A stretch of DNA of 64,000 nucleotides from Marthasterias glacialis (Eukaryota; Echinodermata; Asteroidea; Forcipulatida; Asteriidae), in the NCBI GenBank assembly GCA_911728455.2, contig OU452227.1:12619110-12683109 (forward strand). Direction: 5' to 3'. The notes under the pieces are model-generated. The model was given only the letters and a program-made list of their open reading frames with translations. It did no database searches and was not told the DNA's origin. Positions 44,942-55,977 of this stretch are shown in pieces. The position numbers and the translations under genes are program-made. Each line of letters starts with the position of its first letter. Within the stretch, counting starts at the first letter, position 1.

Positions 44942-46400
44942 TACACAAAATTTACTACAGTACGGAAAGAAAAAGCTTGTTGAAAAGAAATCAGTTGTAC
45001 CAGCCAAAATATCATGCCTTGGTAACTGTTGTTCGACCAAAATGTGTTCGACAATTAATTTTCTTCTCCTAAATCTGAATCTAAATGTAATGGAATTTGG
45101 CCCTGTGGGCCTACATTTTGTGAAACTGTTTCACACAAACCAAAACTGTGTGACTGTGACATCATCCTAAATTAAAATTCATGGGAAATAATGTTCCGAA
45201 TGGAGGTGGCTATCTGTTAGAGACATTGCTATCGCAATTTGTCAGTGTTTAAGGGCAATTTGACTTGCTTCATGCATCACCTGTTATTGACCGACGATTT
45301 CATGCTTGAAATCTCTTATGGAAAATCAATTCCTTGGGGAAAGATAAAATGGACGGCGAGGGGTTAGACTCACATATTTCTTAAAGCGATCAATTGTTTT
45401 TGAGAAAAATGGGGGTCTGAATTTTTATCCTTCCAGTTGTACCTTGCAAGCTCATTTGTCATTGGCATTTTAATATAATTTGATAAAATCTTTGTGGTTT
45501 TTTATTATTGTTATTATTATTTTTTTTGTGAGGCGCAGCATTCAACAACTGGCTTGTGGTCAATGAGGCAGAAATATTCAAGACTCTGGCTCTAATGCCA
45601 TGCATGCTGCAGAAGAAAGACAAGTTAAAGAAGCAACCTTGGGCCTCTACCTGTCTCATTTCGGTTGCCATGGCAATGGTTAATTCCTGCCCGGGTAGAT
45701 TGTTCACAAAAGGCATCAGAAATCGTGCTGTGCAATTTGAATCACTTAATTAAAAAACGCTACTTCGTTAATAACATCCCCTGTATAAAGGAAAAAGATC
45801 TGTATCAGCCATAGGAAAAATAGCGAATTGAACGACACAGTCAAAATTGCTCGTGGGCAAAAATTAAGTTTTTTTTCTGAAGTTGAATATATGGAAGCCA
45901 AGATGGAGACAAATAGCTCCCAAGCTTGAGTAATTTTTCACTCAACAAGGTGTGCCTAAATGCCACATCAATTTCATAAGCTGACACGTTACTTAGCCAC
46001 TTTTTCCCACCTTCAGTTGCCATGGTGATATGATAATGCATCTTTTGTGAAGGGATTGCCCCCCCCCCCTCTACTTGCATGGCACATGTACATGTACATG
46101 TACATGTAGTTTCACAAATCAATACCTGCCAACTGTACCATGCAACAAAGCGCACCCGTTGGATTAAATCTGGCATACTTCCTTAAATACATGCAAAAAG
46201 CAGTTTCCATTCTGACTGGCGAATTGTAGGCCTAATTGATTGTCACCAGTGTCGGCTGGCATTCAGAAAATTGAGGATAGGAGCTATCAATGCTTGCATG
46301 TTAGAGTTTTCCTTGTGGGTGACATACAGTACATTATACCTCTGGTTCTTTGCAGAATCACACACTCATATTAACGAGTAATACGTAACGTGGTGTCACC
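44942..46400. other. No gene; unique sequence
   Basis: Contains a TACATG array at about 46084-46108, a C-run at 46060-46069 and an ATTATT tract at 45500-45525. Frames of up to 111 codons have no recognisable domain. Confidence 0.4.
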
Positions 46401-46940
46401 GCAAACCTTCAAATCAATCTTAACTCCATAACACCTTGTCATTTATTTTACACTGAAATGAACAGTGAATGACATCATTAAATAAAGGGAACTGCTATCA
46501 AATGTTCAGCAAACTAAATCTATGACTGATCGAGGTTTGCAGTAACACCATGTTTTAAATCCCTTTAGTGAGTGTGTGGATCTGGGAAGAACCCGATGTT
46601 TACTCCACGACGTTTCAAACAGTAAGTTCTGTTCATCATCAGTTTATCATCATCATCAATCTCCAGATGAAAAACAGAGCACATGGTTCAAAACAGCGAG
46701 TAAACCTTCTATTGAGCTCAGAACCAGACACTCACTCAGAGATTTTATAACCAGTGTCTCCGCAAACCTCTACCTTAATGTACATGTACCTTCACTATGC
46801 AAACCTTCAAATCAATCTTAACTCTTAAACATCTTGTCATTTATTTAACACCGAAATGAACAGTGAATTAACACTGCTCAACATCAATGGTATTAAGAGA
46901 TAGTAACTGCAAACCTCTATCTAAGTGTACCTTCACTTCC
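46401..46940 (+). repeat. Cluster of direct repeats about 400 bp apart
   Basis: GCAAACCTTCAAATCAATCT, followed by TAACTCcnTAACA, CTTGTCATTTATTT, ACACTGAAATGAACAGTGAA, occurs at 46401-46474 and again at 46800-46870 with few differences. GCAAACCTCTA plus a TGTACCTTCACT tail occurs at 46761 and 46909. Between the two long copies is GTTTACTCCACGACGTTTC, AAACAGTAAGTTCTGTTC and a CATCATCATC run. It may be an LTR-like or duplicated retroelement remnant; no polymerase frame is present. Confidence 0.55.
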
Positions 46941-47299
46941 TTCTCATACAAGTGGTCAGCCTGATGTAAAAGTTAATGGCTATTACAAAGTTACACCGTT
47001 TTATTACTAATAAAGACCTTGTTGCTATCCAATAGAATCTAAGTACTTAAGCTGAGATAATACTAATTTATAGACCTTTCTTTTGTTTACAAACATTGAC
47101 CACCATTTTGTATGGGAGGCCTTGAGTGTCAAAAAATGTATAAACTTGCTTGGTAAAAAAAATTAATTTTAGTATTAATTTGATAGCATTAATTGGTCAA
47201 ATCATAAACTGTTTTTTTTTTGCAGTGAAGGCCGCCTGTACTTTTGCCAACCACGATTGGCAAAACTTGCGGCTGTGACATGCAAAAGGGGGTCTATAA

Positions 47300-47640
47300 A
47301 GCATACTTTGTAACATGATATTGCTCAAGGTGCTACAGGACAAGATTCTATAAAGTAGGCCTATCAAAGCTCTCTACAGAAAATTACACTCAAAAACGTG
47401 AACGCTAATAACTTGCAGTAAACAGATGTTTCTCCATTTGTGTTTGAAATGTGTTGAATGAGTGAATGTTTCTAATGTCACTGCGAAGATTATTCCACAA
47501 GACTGGTGCAATGTGTGAGAATACATGATCGCCATAGTGTGTAGTTCGAGATTTAGGGACTATGAGCTGGGTTGAGGGCAGCAGAGCAAATTCTTTTATA
47601 CAACGCTGTTTAAAAACTGTTGACGGTACTGTACAGTGTT
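47300..47640 (-). pseudogene. Non-LTR retrotransposon, 3' end of ORF2, relic
   Basis: The minus-strand frame from about 47620 to the stop at 47405 contains LLPSTQLIVPKSRTTHYGDH, then FSHIAPVLWNNLRSDIRN and a final FQTQMEKHLF. This order (P-R/K-S-R-T, YG-hydrophobic, A-P-x-LWN-L, I-R/R-N, F..  ..KxHLF) is the typical C-terminal end of reverse transcriptase ORF2 in CR1/L2/jockey-like LINEs of animals. The reverse transcriptase and endonuclease domains are missing upstream, where an A-run and other sequence follow, so it is a 5'-truncated copy. The short 3' tail is taken to about 47300. Confidence 0.75.
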
Positions 47641-48015
47641 TTTTTTTTTTAACTGCTGATCGGTCTTTATTAGTACAGTGGCGAGTGCTGTCAATATTTA
47701 ATTTGTTGAAAGTAAACCGTACCATGGGCTATTGACATACTTAATACCCCGGCAGTCATGTTAATCACGGACAAGTTTGAGCGTAATAAGTGCTTTGCAT
47801 ATGAGTTTCTTCTTATTTTTTTTTTTATATATTTTTTTTTAATCGTTGTTGGGGCGGGAAGCCTCAAGGATAATTCTGAGAGTGAGGACACCTGAGATAT
47901 AGTGGGCAAATAGTCAGACCCATGATTATGTAGTGATAATCTCTGCTGTATATGTTAGCCAGTATGCTGTATGATGTTAGCCCAAGGGGTGTCTGGGTGT
48001 CTTCTGGACACCCTG

Positions 48016-48151
48016 TTTGAAATTTGGACACCACGGTACTTTACGTTTGATTTTACATGTGAAAATATTGTAGGTGAGCAGTTTAAACAGCCCTTTTTTT
48101 CACTTTACAGCAAATTAAGACACCCTGTTTAAAAATTCTGGCTAACACCCT
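48016..48151 (+). repeat. Dispersed repeat Q, copy 2
   Basis: Pairs with 19343-19470. Here GACACCCTGTTTGAAATTTGG is nearly repeated at the far end as GACACCCTGTTTAAAAATTC, so the segment is itself bounded by short direct repeats. A related GTGTCTTCTAGTCACCCTG occurs at 1057. Confidence 0.5.
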
Positions 48152-48829
48152 CGTATCGACACACTGGTGAGAAAGATGTCTGATGTGTGAACATTTTCCA
48201 GGGCAGTACAAAGTGCCCTGATTTTGATACTTGTCAGCTCCACCACCTCGTTTGAAATTATAAGAACTCAAGGCAGACGACTTTACATTAACTGTACACA
48301 TGTAAAGCCTGATCAAGATAGCTACAGGATTAACATTATCACTAAGACCGGAGTCTACAGGGAGTTGTTTCACCACAAGAGGGCTTGGTTGTGACTGGCG
48401 TGAAGAGACATTATTAGTACTGACCCTTCTTCCGTTGGTTGGTTGGCCTCCTGGCTGTCATGATTCCTGCAAGGCCAAGTGCATTTATTACTGCAGAGGC
48501 CTCATCAGTATTCATCAATTGCAGAGCATCCCTCCCCAACGTTCTAAACCTTGAGCCTATTGCTAGTTTGTTACAATCCCTGTTCTCCTCTGTATAACAC
48601 ATACTGTACATGGGGGGGCAATCTGCAGGTGATTGGGTTTCGATGACCTTAACCATAGGGTAACGTGTCTGGCGGCTAAACTCTCATTACAAGACTCCTA
48701 GGTCAGAGGCTGACGGCTGCTTGATGTGGGGGTTGTGTAACGTCAATAGAGTAAAGAGCTTTTATTACACATTGCTGTTGTAGGAAATGAGAAAGGTCAA
48801 GTGTTCTGGTGAATTTATTGGTAATTCTG

Positions 48830-49015
48830 TCAGGGTTCCTTTGAGTATAGAATACTCTTGTCAGTTATTGTGGCTCGTGGGTCAAAATGGATTGCCGTTG
48901 GCCTGTCAAGATCTTGTAAGAGATCTACTTTAACAACGATGCGGTCAGCTTTGTACAATTCCATGGATGGATCACCATCCTCCATGGATTTTCTCGAGAC
49001 ATCAGACATGTACAT
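48830..49015 (-). CDS. Candidate coding segment, beta-propeller-like phrase (uncertain)
   Basis: This 61-residue minus-strand frame opens MYMSDVSRK and has VVKVDLLQDLDRPTAIHFDP towards its end, then ILYS. The spacing of Y.SD, a hydrophobic KVDL and L.RP.AI.FDP followed by a hydrophobic-Y pair recalls one blade of an LDL-receptor YWTD or NHL beta-propeller, but the match is loose and the YWTD itself is absent. A second minus-strand frame of 80 residues (48414-48656) lies downstream and also has a coding-like composition without a known domain. Splice sites around either are weak. It may be a decayed exon or chance. Confidence 0.2.
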   Translation of the reverse strand: MYMSDVSRKSMEDGDPSMELYKADRIVVKVDLLQDLDRPTAIHFDPRATITDKSILYSKEP

Positions 49016-49614
49016 TTTACATGAAGGATAACATGTACAGTTAACACTTCATTGGGCGACAGACTCTCCACCCAGGGTCACTGATTTCTCTTTAAGCTTA
49101 GATGTTTTGCAAGTTTTTCTTAAAATTCCCGGGGTTAGCTATAACCTGCCAGTTCTTCTTTTCAATATCTAATGAAAAAATAATGGATAAATTAAAAGAA
49201 GCACAGTGTTTGAAGGAAAAAAAGGAAGGAGTTTAAAATAACCAGCACCCCCAGCTTCAAATGGTGGCTCATTTGAATAACTGTGGCCCTAGCTATTCTG
49301 TGGTCCAGATAAGCCCTGGATTGCAGGGGAAAAATCAATATGCAACCCTATTGTGGTTCAGTCAGCAGTTTGTGTGTGACAAGCAAGTGGATTTAACATG
49401 GCTATTGATCAGACAGTGGGTTAGTGAATCTTGTGCATTGCATTATACATGGTCATGTCCGCACATCTACACAGACTACATATGAGTAACCGTGCGCACC
49501 CACAGACAAGAGCGCCAATTTCCATATGTACACAGGCATGCAAATAGAACGCTGGGATGACTGACTGGAGACTCCACTGGGTCCATAGTCTACTGCACTG
49601 TGGTATGTACACAA

Positions 49615-50110
49615 GTAAGCCATCATAGCGTTGTATATGTACTGTACATGTACATGTACATGTACATTCACTGTGGTTTGTAGAATAGTGAGAAGTGTCT
49701 GGCCTGTGAAGGGTGTGTGGTTTTTTTTTTTTGAGATACATCTGGGAAGGTTTTGTGGTCTGGGCCGGTGACTGTACTGTGCTATTCATGTAAGTATTTT
49801 ACCTGCTTAGGAGGTGGAGTAATAATTTGATGTGATGTTTGTACCTAAAGGTCGTATTATGGGTTGACACCTAAGGTTGGTCAATTGGTTTATTGCTTGT
49901 GGTGATACAATGTACATCATTATGTACATGTCTTTGTACATAACGTGTACATTTATGCTCATGTAAATTTAAGCTCATGTGTGTCTTTTTACATACTACA
50001 TGTACTATTACATGTACATCATTGTAAATGTGCATGTACATGTACAAGTTTATGTACATGGGTACTGTTACGCCTACATGTACTGTACATGTACTGTACT
50101 GAAGTACATG
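49615..50110. repeat. TGTACATG-rich tract
   Basis: Contains a perfect array at about 49638-49664 and then at least ten further TGTACATG, TACATGTAC or TGTACTGTAC strings up to 50110. The motif is self-complementary, so long stretches can fold locally. Overlapping frames on both strands (HVHVHV, CTCTCT, YMYM) are by-products. Confidence 0.75.
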
Positions 50111-52122
50111 AACGTGTAAACTATGTCGGTCGTTTTGTACCCAGGGTTCACAGCACAGTGACAAACATGACACACAATAGACTTAAACAAAATGACCACC
50201 TTGGAGAAAGGCTAGCAATAGCATGTAACACGCCAAGAGGTACATTTCGCGACGGCGTGTCATAAATTTTAGCCTACTTTGACGGCATTTCCGTTGGAGA
50301 ACTTTTCGGATTACACTCTCTCTCTCTCTGGTAACTTTTCTTTCCAAATATGTTAACAAAATCGAGTCCCGCAATTGCTGGAGCGAAATTCATTTTCTGG
50401 AGGCTTTTTGAGATTCAGCTGACCGTGTATGGTAGTGGGTTTGTTTGACTGGACTTATCTCCTTTGTGCAATATAAATGACTGGGTACGAAAAGACTTGG
50501 GTACGAAACGGCCTGCTTCGAAACTACATATGTACTGTACATACATGGAGGCCCTATACTGTGCTGTAGTGTGCATGTATACACGTCTTACATTGTAGCA
50601 AGTACACACTCCAAATGTAGCTCCAAAGAAAAAACCCTGTGAACATATCGATCAATCAAAACCATTTATAGTGCTGGTATCCATTAAAAGTATGAAGGTG
50701 CCTCGACAAAAAATTATATAGAAAATGCGTTAGAATGCAAATGAGTGATTGGTCTCTTCTTGAAAATGTTCACATATGGCAAAGTTTTGATGTATCCTTG
50801 CCCCTAATAATCCTGAACCTCCATAGAAAGCAAGGAAAACATGGAAAAAAAATCAGGCATCAAAAACTATCACTTCCTTGTTTTTGGTTTCTCAGCTGTG
50901 CCATTAAAAATTGAAAAAACACAGAACAAAGTCTTGATGTGCCTGGCACTTTTTCTCTTTTTTTGACAAATTGTACATGTAGTTATGCATGCTTGAACTA
51001 TTTTGGTTTTCTTTTTATAGTTTAGGTAAAGTACAATCTTAATTGAGGGTACAGTGTGGGCAAATACATGTACATTTTTGCGGGTACATTGTATGCCATT
51101 TTCCGGTTCAGATTGGTAGAAATGTCAAAATAGAAATTTAATTTTTGGAAAGTTAAGAATGCATTATTAGTTTGTATACAGTGACCCTTCCGTTCATTCC
51201 TTATTATGGGGAGTACGAAGTTTGCTATATCAGTGAAGGATTACCTTGGTATAGCATAGCAAAATGCTCCATAAATTGTATCAGTTGCTACTTAGAAATC
51301 ATCACTTTGCTATTCAGTATAGACCTTATGCGTCTGACGTCATGAGTCCCACAGACATATGTGCAACAGCGCTCTCAATGAGGTCAAAACGGCCGTAAGT
51401 TTACTGTAGGAAAATGGCTGTCCATGCCCTCCATTAGCATTCGGTGTGAACATAATGTGTTAAGACTCGATATTTTGCTGTGCAGAACTGGACAAAATCG
51501 TTCCCTGGATTGCATATGTGTGTGGATCTTCTGATCATCAGTTACATGTAATTTCTGTATGCCACGTGCATTTCAAATCAACAGGAACTGCAGCCCAACT
51601 GAAATGCAATCTGATTCAGTACTCTGTTGACCATGATCTGTTCATTATGCTTCTCAATTTCCATTTCTGGTGCTTTGTGGAAAGATTTGATTAAATTCAT
51701 ATTCCCACACCTGATCTATTTTTAGATCATATTGGACAGTTGTAACTCATCAAGTGTTAGTAAAATATCAGGGATGCCAAGAATCTACATGCTTGTCCTC
51801 GGATTGTGATAAGTTAGGCATAAAATGCAAAGGGCAGTGAACTGAATTTTTTCTTCTTTTCTTTTTTCCTTCCTACAGTCATCTTGGTCTGCTACCTAAT
51901 ACCTAAGTGAATGATTATAACTTGTAATGCAGGCACATAAAACATGCAGAGGTTGAGGTGCCAGACTGTTTTCATTCCAGTCTCATTTTGGGCACAGATG
52001 AGTGTTTAATACGGTTGAACAAGAAAGTTGAGTTGTACTAGGATTTAATCATGAGGGTTCGTTTTACATGTACATGTACATCACAGAAGCCATCATGTTA
52101 ACTTGCCACCATGTTAACTTCT
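50111..52122. other. No gene called; one strong unpaired splice acceptor
   Basis: TTTTCTTTTTTCCTTCCTAC followed by AG (ending 51878) is the best polypyrimidine tract and acceptor in the window. Downstream one frame reads ILVCYLIPK and then stops at TGA, so it could be a very short terminal exon; no AATAAA signal follows closely. CTCTCTCTCTC at 50317-50328 is a small dinucleotide run. The rest is unique AT-rich sequence. Confidence 0.3.
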
Positions 52123-52235
52123 GGGCCCAATTTTGTGGCGCTGCTTGCCACTGAAACCAGTGCTTACGGAGCCCTGTGAAGCATGGGATTCTATGGGCAG
52201 AATTCTGCGGTAACCAGTGCCATGAATTTGGGCCC
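52123..52235. mobile_element. Short GGGCCC-ended MITE, different core
   Basis: GGGCCCAATTTTGTGGCGCTG at the left and, inverted, GGGCCCAAATTCATGGCACTG at the right. The 113-bp core (CTTGCCACTGAAACCAGTG, AATTCTGCGGTAACCAG) lacks the CTTAGCAGAAAAT modules of the main family but keeps GGTAACCAG, so it may be a shorter subfamily. Confidence 0.65.
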
Positions 52236-52248
52236 TGATGTGAGGCAG

Positions 52249-52252
<4 letters not shown>

Positions 52253-52282
<30 letters not shown>
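52253..52282 (+). repeat. Poly-A run, 30 bp
   Basis: An uninterrupted A-run just right of the short MITE. No retroelement body was recognised upstream, so it is listed as a simple repeat. Confidence 0.9.
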
Positions 52283-52284
<2 letters not shown>

Positions 52285-52362
52285 AGGCCTCCCATCTTTC
52301 ATGCCATTCTCAAGATTGCATAGTGCTCTGGGTGCATGACTAGGACTACACAATAGACCAAC

Positions 52363-52570
52363 TTTTTATATGAAGAAAGGGGGCACAGCTCAAAACCTGT
52401 TCTCCTGTTACTTTTATAACTCTTGGATTTGTAAGGAAATTATGACACCGAATGTAACATTTCCCATATACGACTAGTGTAGTATCTTGCCTGCCAGAAA
52501 TGCCCTAGAATGCACAAGGTCACTTTTTTTGTATGCAAAGGTTACATGGTCAATGATCTATACATGCAGT
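52363..52570 (+). repeat. Dispersed repeat of unknown type, copy 2
   Basis: Partner of 7148-7375. Landmarks: GCACAGCTCAAAACCTGTTC, TTATGACACCGAATGTAACA, TATCTTGCCTGCCAG, AAATGCCCTAGAATG, AAGGTCACTTTTTTTG and TTACATGGTCAATG. By eye the two copies agree at roughly three quarters of positions, with small indels. Confidence 0.65.
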
Positions 52571-53591
52571 GAACACAAACAAACAGTTTTACTGCTAATT
52601 GTCTAATATAAACCATGAACTGCAATGATCTAATTGATTCCATTGTACATGTACTTGGATATCAGGCATGTAAATTTTCAGCTGATTTTCTCTCTTTTCT
52701 TCTTCTTTTTTTTTATTGCCATAGAAAACTGGAAAAAACTACAAAGTTTTCTGTGCATGGCAGGTTTTTTTTTTTTTTTTTCCAAAGACAAAGTTGCATC
52801 TGACATTATGCAGTTCAGGAATTACTTTTACATCATAATGCCACTCCCAAAATTTCCATATGGTTAGGGGAAATTTTCCCTTGAGGAACATTTGTGAAAG
52901 TTTATCATTCTTTGGAAATTGGTTTGAGTGGCACCAATAAATAAGTGGCTCAATCAGCCATGCGTATTATATCGCTAAGCTGAAAATAAGGTCATAAGAT
53001 TCCAGGTCAATATTTTGTCCCTTTTTTCTGTCCCCGTGTCTCAAAATAACCTGTTTATCATACACACTGGGTGCAAATTTACACATTTTGTGTGTTTTTA
53101 AAGGTCAAAATCTTTCTGAGTGGAATCACAAGGTATCGCCATTTAACTCCCTTTAAATGACACCAAATGTGATTTTAAAAATAATTGTAATTGAGTCCAA
53201 AGTCTGTGAAGGCCAGTACAATTACCAGATCAATATCAACAAGCCCTTATCTAAAAAGTTTGACTGCTTGTGGTTAAATCAACACGTTCAAATTTTATCT
53301 GGAGACCCGTGAGAACAACATTGTGAAAGATAATTTGGCTGGGCTGGATTTGTTTTGTCCGTACAGATTGGGTGGCAGTTTTTTTAAGATAGAATACCTG
53401 TATTGGGATGCCTGACCCAGTGATAAGCAATTGTAGATTGGGGCTACAGCGCTCAGTCCTTCTGAATCCTTAAATTCGGCAAAGAGGATATATGTAGAAG
53501 GATTTGGGAGGGCAAGGGTTAATCAACAAAGATTAAAAAAACAAAAAAACCGAATTTATTCCTGTTGTTTTTTTGAAAATCAACAAGCTAC

Positions 53592-54122
53592 ATGGACAAT
53601 ACATTTTATGTAATTAGTATCCAACCCAACCCAAGTCATGTCGTATGCATCCTGTTTGAATACAACAAAATTCAGCAACTGAAAAGTGCACTGGCTGCTG
53701 AATCCGTCAAAATCCATCAGGTCGAGAAAAAGGTTCTTCTGTTCACAACTGAAATAAACTACTTTTCCATTAGATGTTTTTGCATAGTGGAATGTTCTGA
53801 TGATTTGGTGGACCTGTTCATACCATTCCTGTTAGAAGTTTACCGCAGTGAAAGATATTTGAGTATGATTTTCTCCTACTTATTCAGACTAAACATAAGA
53901 AAAAATCACAATGGCATTCTGTTCCAAATCAACTTCCAAATCGGTTCCAAATTGGTTCCTTACGACACTGTATGGTACCATATTGAAAATGCAGTTTCAG
54001 TGTGGACTCCCAACATTTGCACATTTCCCATGATCAAAGGCGTTTTCCATGATATCAAACCCATTCCCCCCTTGGAGTTGATGTTACCAGTAGGACATCA
54101 AAAAACATTGACAGCCAAATAG
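53592..54122 (+). CDS. Longest ORF of the window, 176 codons, unknown function
   Basis: An ATG-to-TAG frame with a stop (TGA) six codons upstream of the ATG. By hand count 78 of 176 third positions are G or C (about 44%), a little above the look of the surroundings. The product would be hydrophobic in its middle (CIVECSDDLVDLFIPFLLEV) with aromatic-rich segments and no low complexity, cysteine pattern, signal peptide or recognised domain. Part of the DNA (53930-53957) iterates TTCCAAATnnn, which argues for some non-coding origin. No promoter, intron signal or poly-A signal was identified. It could be a single-exon gene, a retrocopy or chance. Confidence 0.25.
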   Translation: MDNTFYVISIQPNPSHVVCILFEYNKIQQLKSALAAESVKIHQVEKKVLLFTTEINYFSIRCFCIVECSDDLVDLFIPFLLEVYRSERYLSMIFSYLFRLNIRKNHNGILFQINFQIGSKLVPYDTVWYHIENAVSVWTPNICTFPMIKGVFHDIKPIPPLELMLPVGHQKTLTAK

Positions 54123-54951
54123 TCCACAGAATTAACTCTCTACAGGTGGAAAGGTCACCTCTCAAACTTCCTGGTTGAGTTATAATGGAAAGGTTTGACG
54201 TCACCCACTATAAGAAATACACACAAGACTATTATTGGACACAGTTTTGTGCACTAGGTTCCTGATGGTTTATGTTCGCTCATGACACCTGTGAAATTTG
54301 AGCTGCATGTATTGTGCACAGTTTCTGACTATCAAAACCTGAACTCAGTTTTCTGAAAGACGGGGTAAAAGCTCTGGTTAAAAAATGCATTTAAACTTCC
54401 GTAGTGTAAAAATAAAAGGCACAAATCAACCATCCAAGAAAAAAAGATAAAAATGGCCCAGTGTTGAGGGAATTTGATTTCTCAGACTTGAAATTAATGA
54501 AGTTTTCAAGAGAAATCTAAGGAACTTGAACTCCATGGACAGTTATTTAATATTCTTTTGGAACTAAAGTCCGTCCAAACCTCCCCTACCCTACCCCCCC
54601 CCCCCTCTTCCCAATGGTCCACTCTTCCTATCAGCTTACAGATTAAACAACCCTGCACGGGCTCTGGATATTTATTTGGTGAAAGGGGCGTGGCATACGA
54701 GCGGCTGAGATAGCACAAGCAATGTATTCCCAGGTTTTGTTTGTCTATCAGTATTTTATGTCAACATTAGGATTTTGGGATTCTGTACACAATGTACTTT
54801 TTTGGCAGGGGCTCTGATAATAGAGTTGTTCAGGGATGTGTGCAAGTTAAAGATGACAGTTTGTGGAGGTTATACATTTTGTATTTAGTTATTTTTTTTG
54901 GTCACTGAAAGAAAACATAAATTGTCTCAATCTGTGAATGATTAGTGATTT
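54123..54951. other. No gene or recognisable repeat
   Basis: Unique AT-rich DNA with a C-run at 54595-54604. Confidence 0.4.
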
Positions 54952-54991
54952 CTTTTCAGTTTGTGAAAAGACTTTTCAGTTTGTGAAAACA
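54952..54991 (+). repeat. 20-bp tandem duplication
   Basis: CTTTTCAGTTTGTGAAAAGA is followed at once by CTTTTCAGTTTGTGAAAACA, one mismatch. It directly abuts the MITE at 54995. Confidence 0.85.
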
Positions 54992-54994
54992 CTT

Positions 54995-55137
54995 CAGTCC
55001 TGGAATTACACGAAGGGACTGGTCTTGGCCTTGGTGCCCCATCAAAAGTTTCCCATAGACTTAAAGATTTTCCAGTAGAAGTGCCCTTTTCAAAATGAAA
55101 ATGGCCTTGCCCTCTCAAAGATGAAATTCCAGTCCTA
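54995..55137 (+). mobile_element. CTGGAATT-family MITE
   Basis: Left AGTCCTGGAATTACACG and, inverted at the right, AGGACTGGAATTTCATC. The interior TCTTGGCCTTGGTGCCCC, AAGTTTCCCATAGACTT, AAGTGCCCTTTTC and GGCCTTGCCCTCTCAAAG is nearly the same as 62467-62629. Confidence 0.75.
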
Positions 55138-55600
55138 AAAATTTTTGTAAAAACTTTCATACTGAGGGTGTAATTATTGACATACATTGTACATGCACAG
55201 TAAACAACTTGATAGCTTACGTTGTTTGATTGGTCATATATTTTGCAAGCCAAGATATAAATTATATACATAAGAGTTGGTGCTAAATTATACAGTAAGA
55301 GTTGATGCTAGGAGATCTTTCCCATGAAATATGTAAATAGTGCATCGCTCGTGCACACTAACACTACTGGTTGGTAAAATGAAGGAACATCGCGCCTTTT
55401 TGTATGGGGCTGATGGTTGCATGATGCATACGCATTTGTGCATCTGCCTAGTGCACAACTCTATGCCGTTTGCCAACCAATAGTGTCTGTACGCTTTCGT
55501 GAATGTAATTTGCACAATTCATGAGAAAGGCTAAGTGCCATGCCCACTAGTTGATTTATAGTTAAACTTTTTCTTCTGTTTCTTGTTTGTGTTTCTGCAG

Positions 55601-55695
55601 AACCACAATGCATGCATGTACGTGTAGTGTGAGCCACATGAGAGTCACATTACAGTCACAGCTGCAGGTCTACTACTATTAAAAAAAACAAGAAG
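55601..55695 (+). other. Candidate 95-nt exon with strong splice sites
   Basis: The segment is preceded by TTGTTTGTGTTTCTGCAG, a near-ideal acceptor, and followed by GTAAGTTTTAG after AACAAGAAG, a near-ideal donor. All three plus-strand frames contain a stop inside it; the longest open stretch starts at an ATG at 55608. As an exon it would therefore be untranslated (5' leader), or would truncate a protein. Chance pairing cannot be excluded. Confidence 0.25.
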
Positions 55696-55840
55696 GTAAG
55701 TTTTAGATTAGTGGAACTAAACAAAAACAAAAAACATGTTGCGACCATCTTTGTTATGATGCATAAAGAGGGACAGAATATTTTGTCTTGTAGTCCCTTT
55801 GGTTTGAATCTACAGCTGCATCTGCTGTTCATCACAAAAA

Positions 55841-55977
55841 CGCTTAGCAAAAAAAAAAAAATCTTGCTCAGCAGAAAAGCCAATGTATACCATGGAATGT
55901 GAGTGTTTTGTGACTGGTTCCTGGCTAAATTTGCTAAGCACCATTTTTGGCTCAACAACTTTATGAGTTTGAGGCCA
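55841..55977 (-). mobile_element. GGGCCC-family MITE, truncated
   Basis: CGCTTAGCAAAAAAAAAAAA, CTTGCTCAGCAGAAAAGCCA, TGTGACTGGTTCCTGGCTAA and AACTTTATGAGTTTGAGGCC are family features. The left terminus is missing and the right GGGCCC is mutated. Confidence 0.65.

Noticed and set aside
49421..50265. Several overlapping frames with HVHV, CTCT and YMYM runs
   Set aside because: Generated by TGTACATG arrays on both strands.
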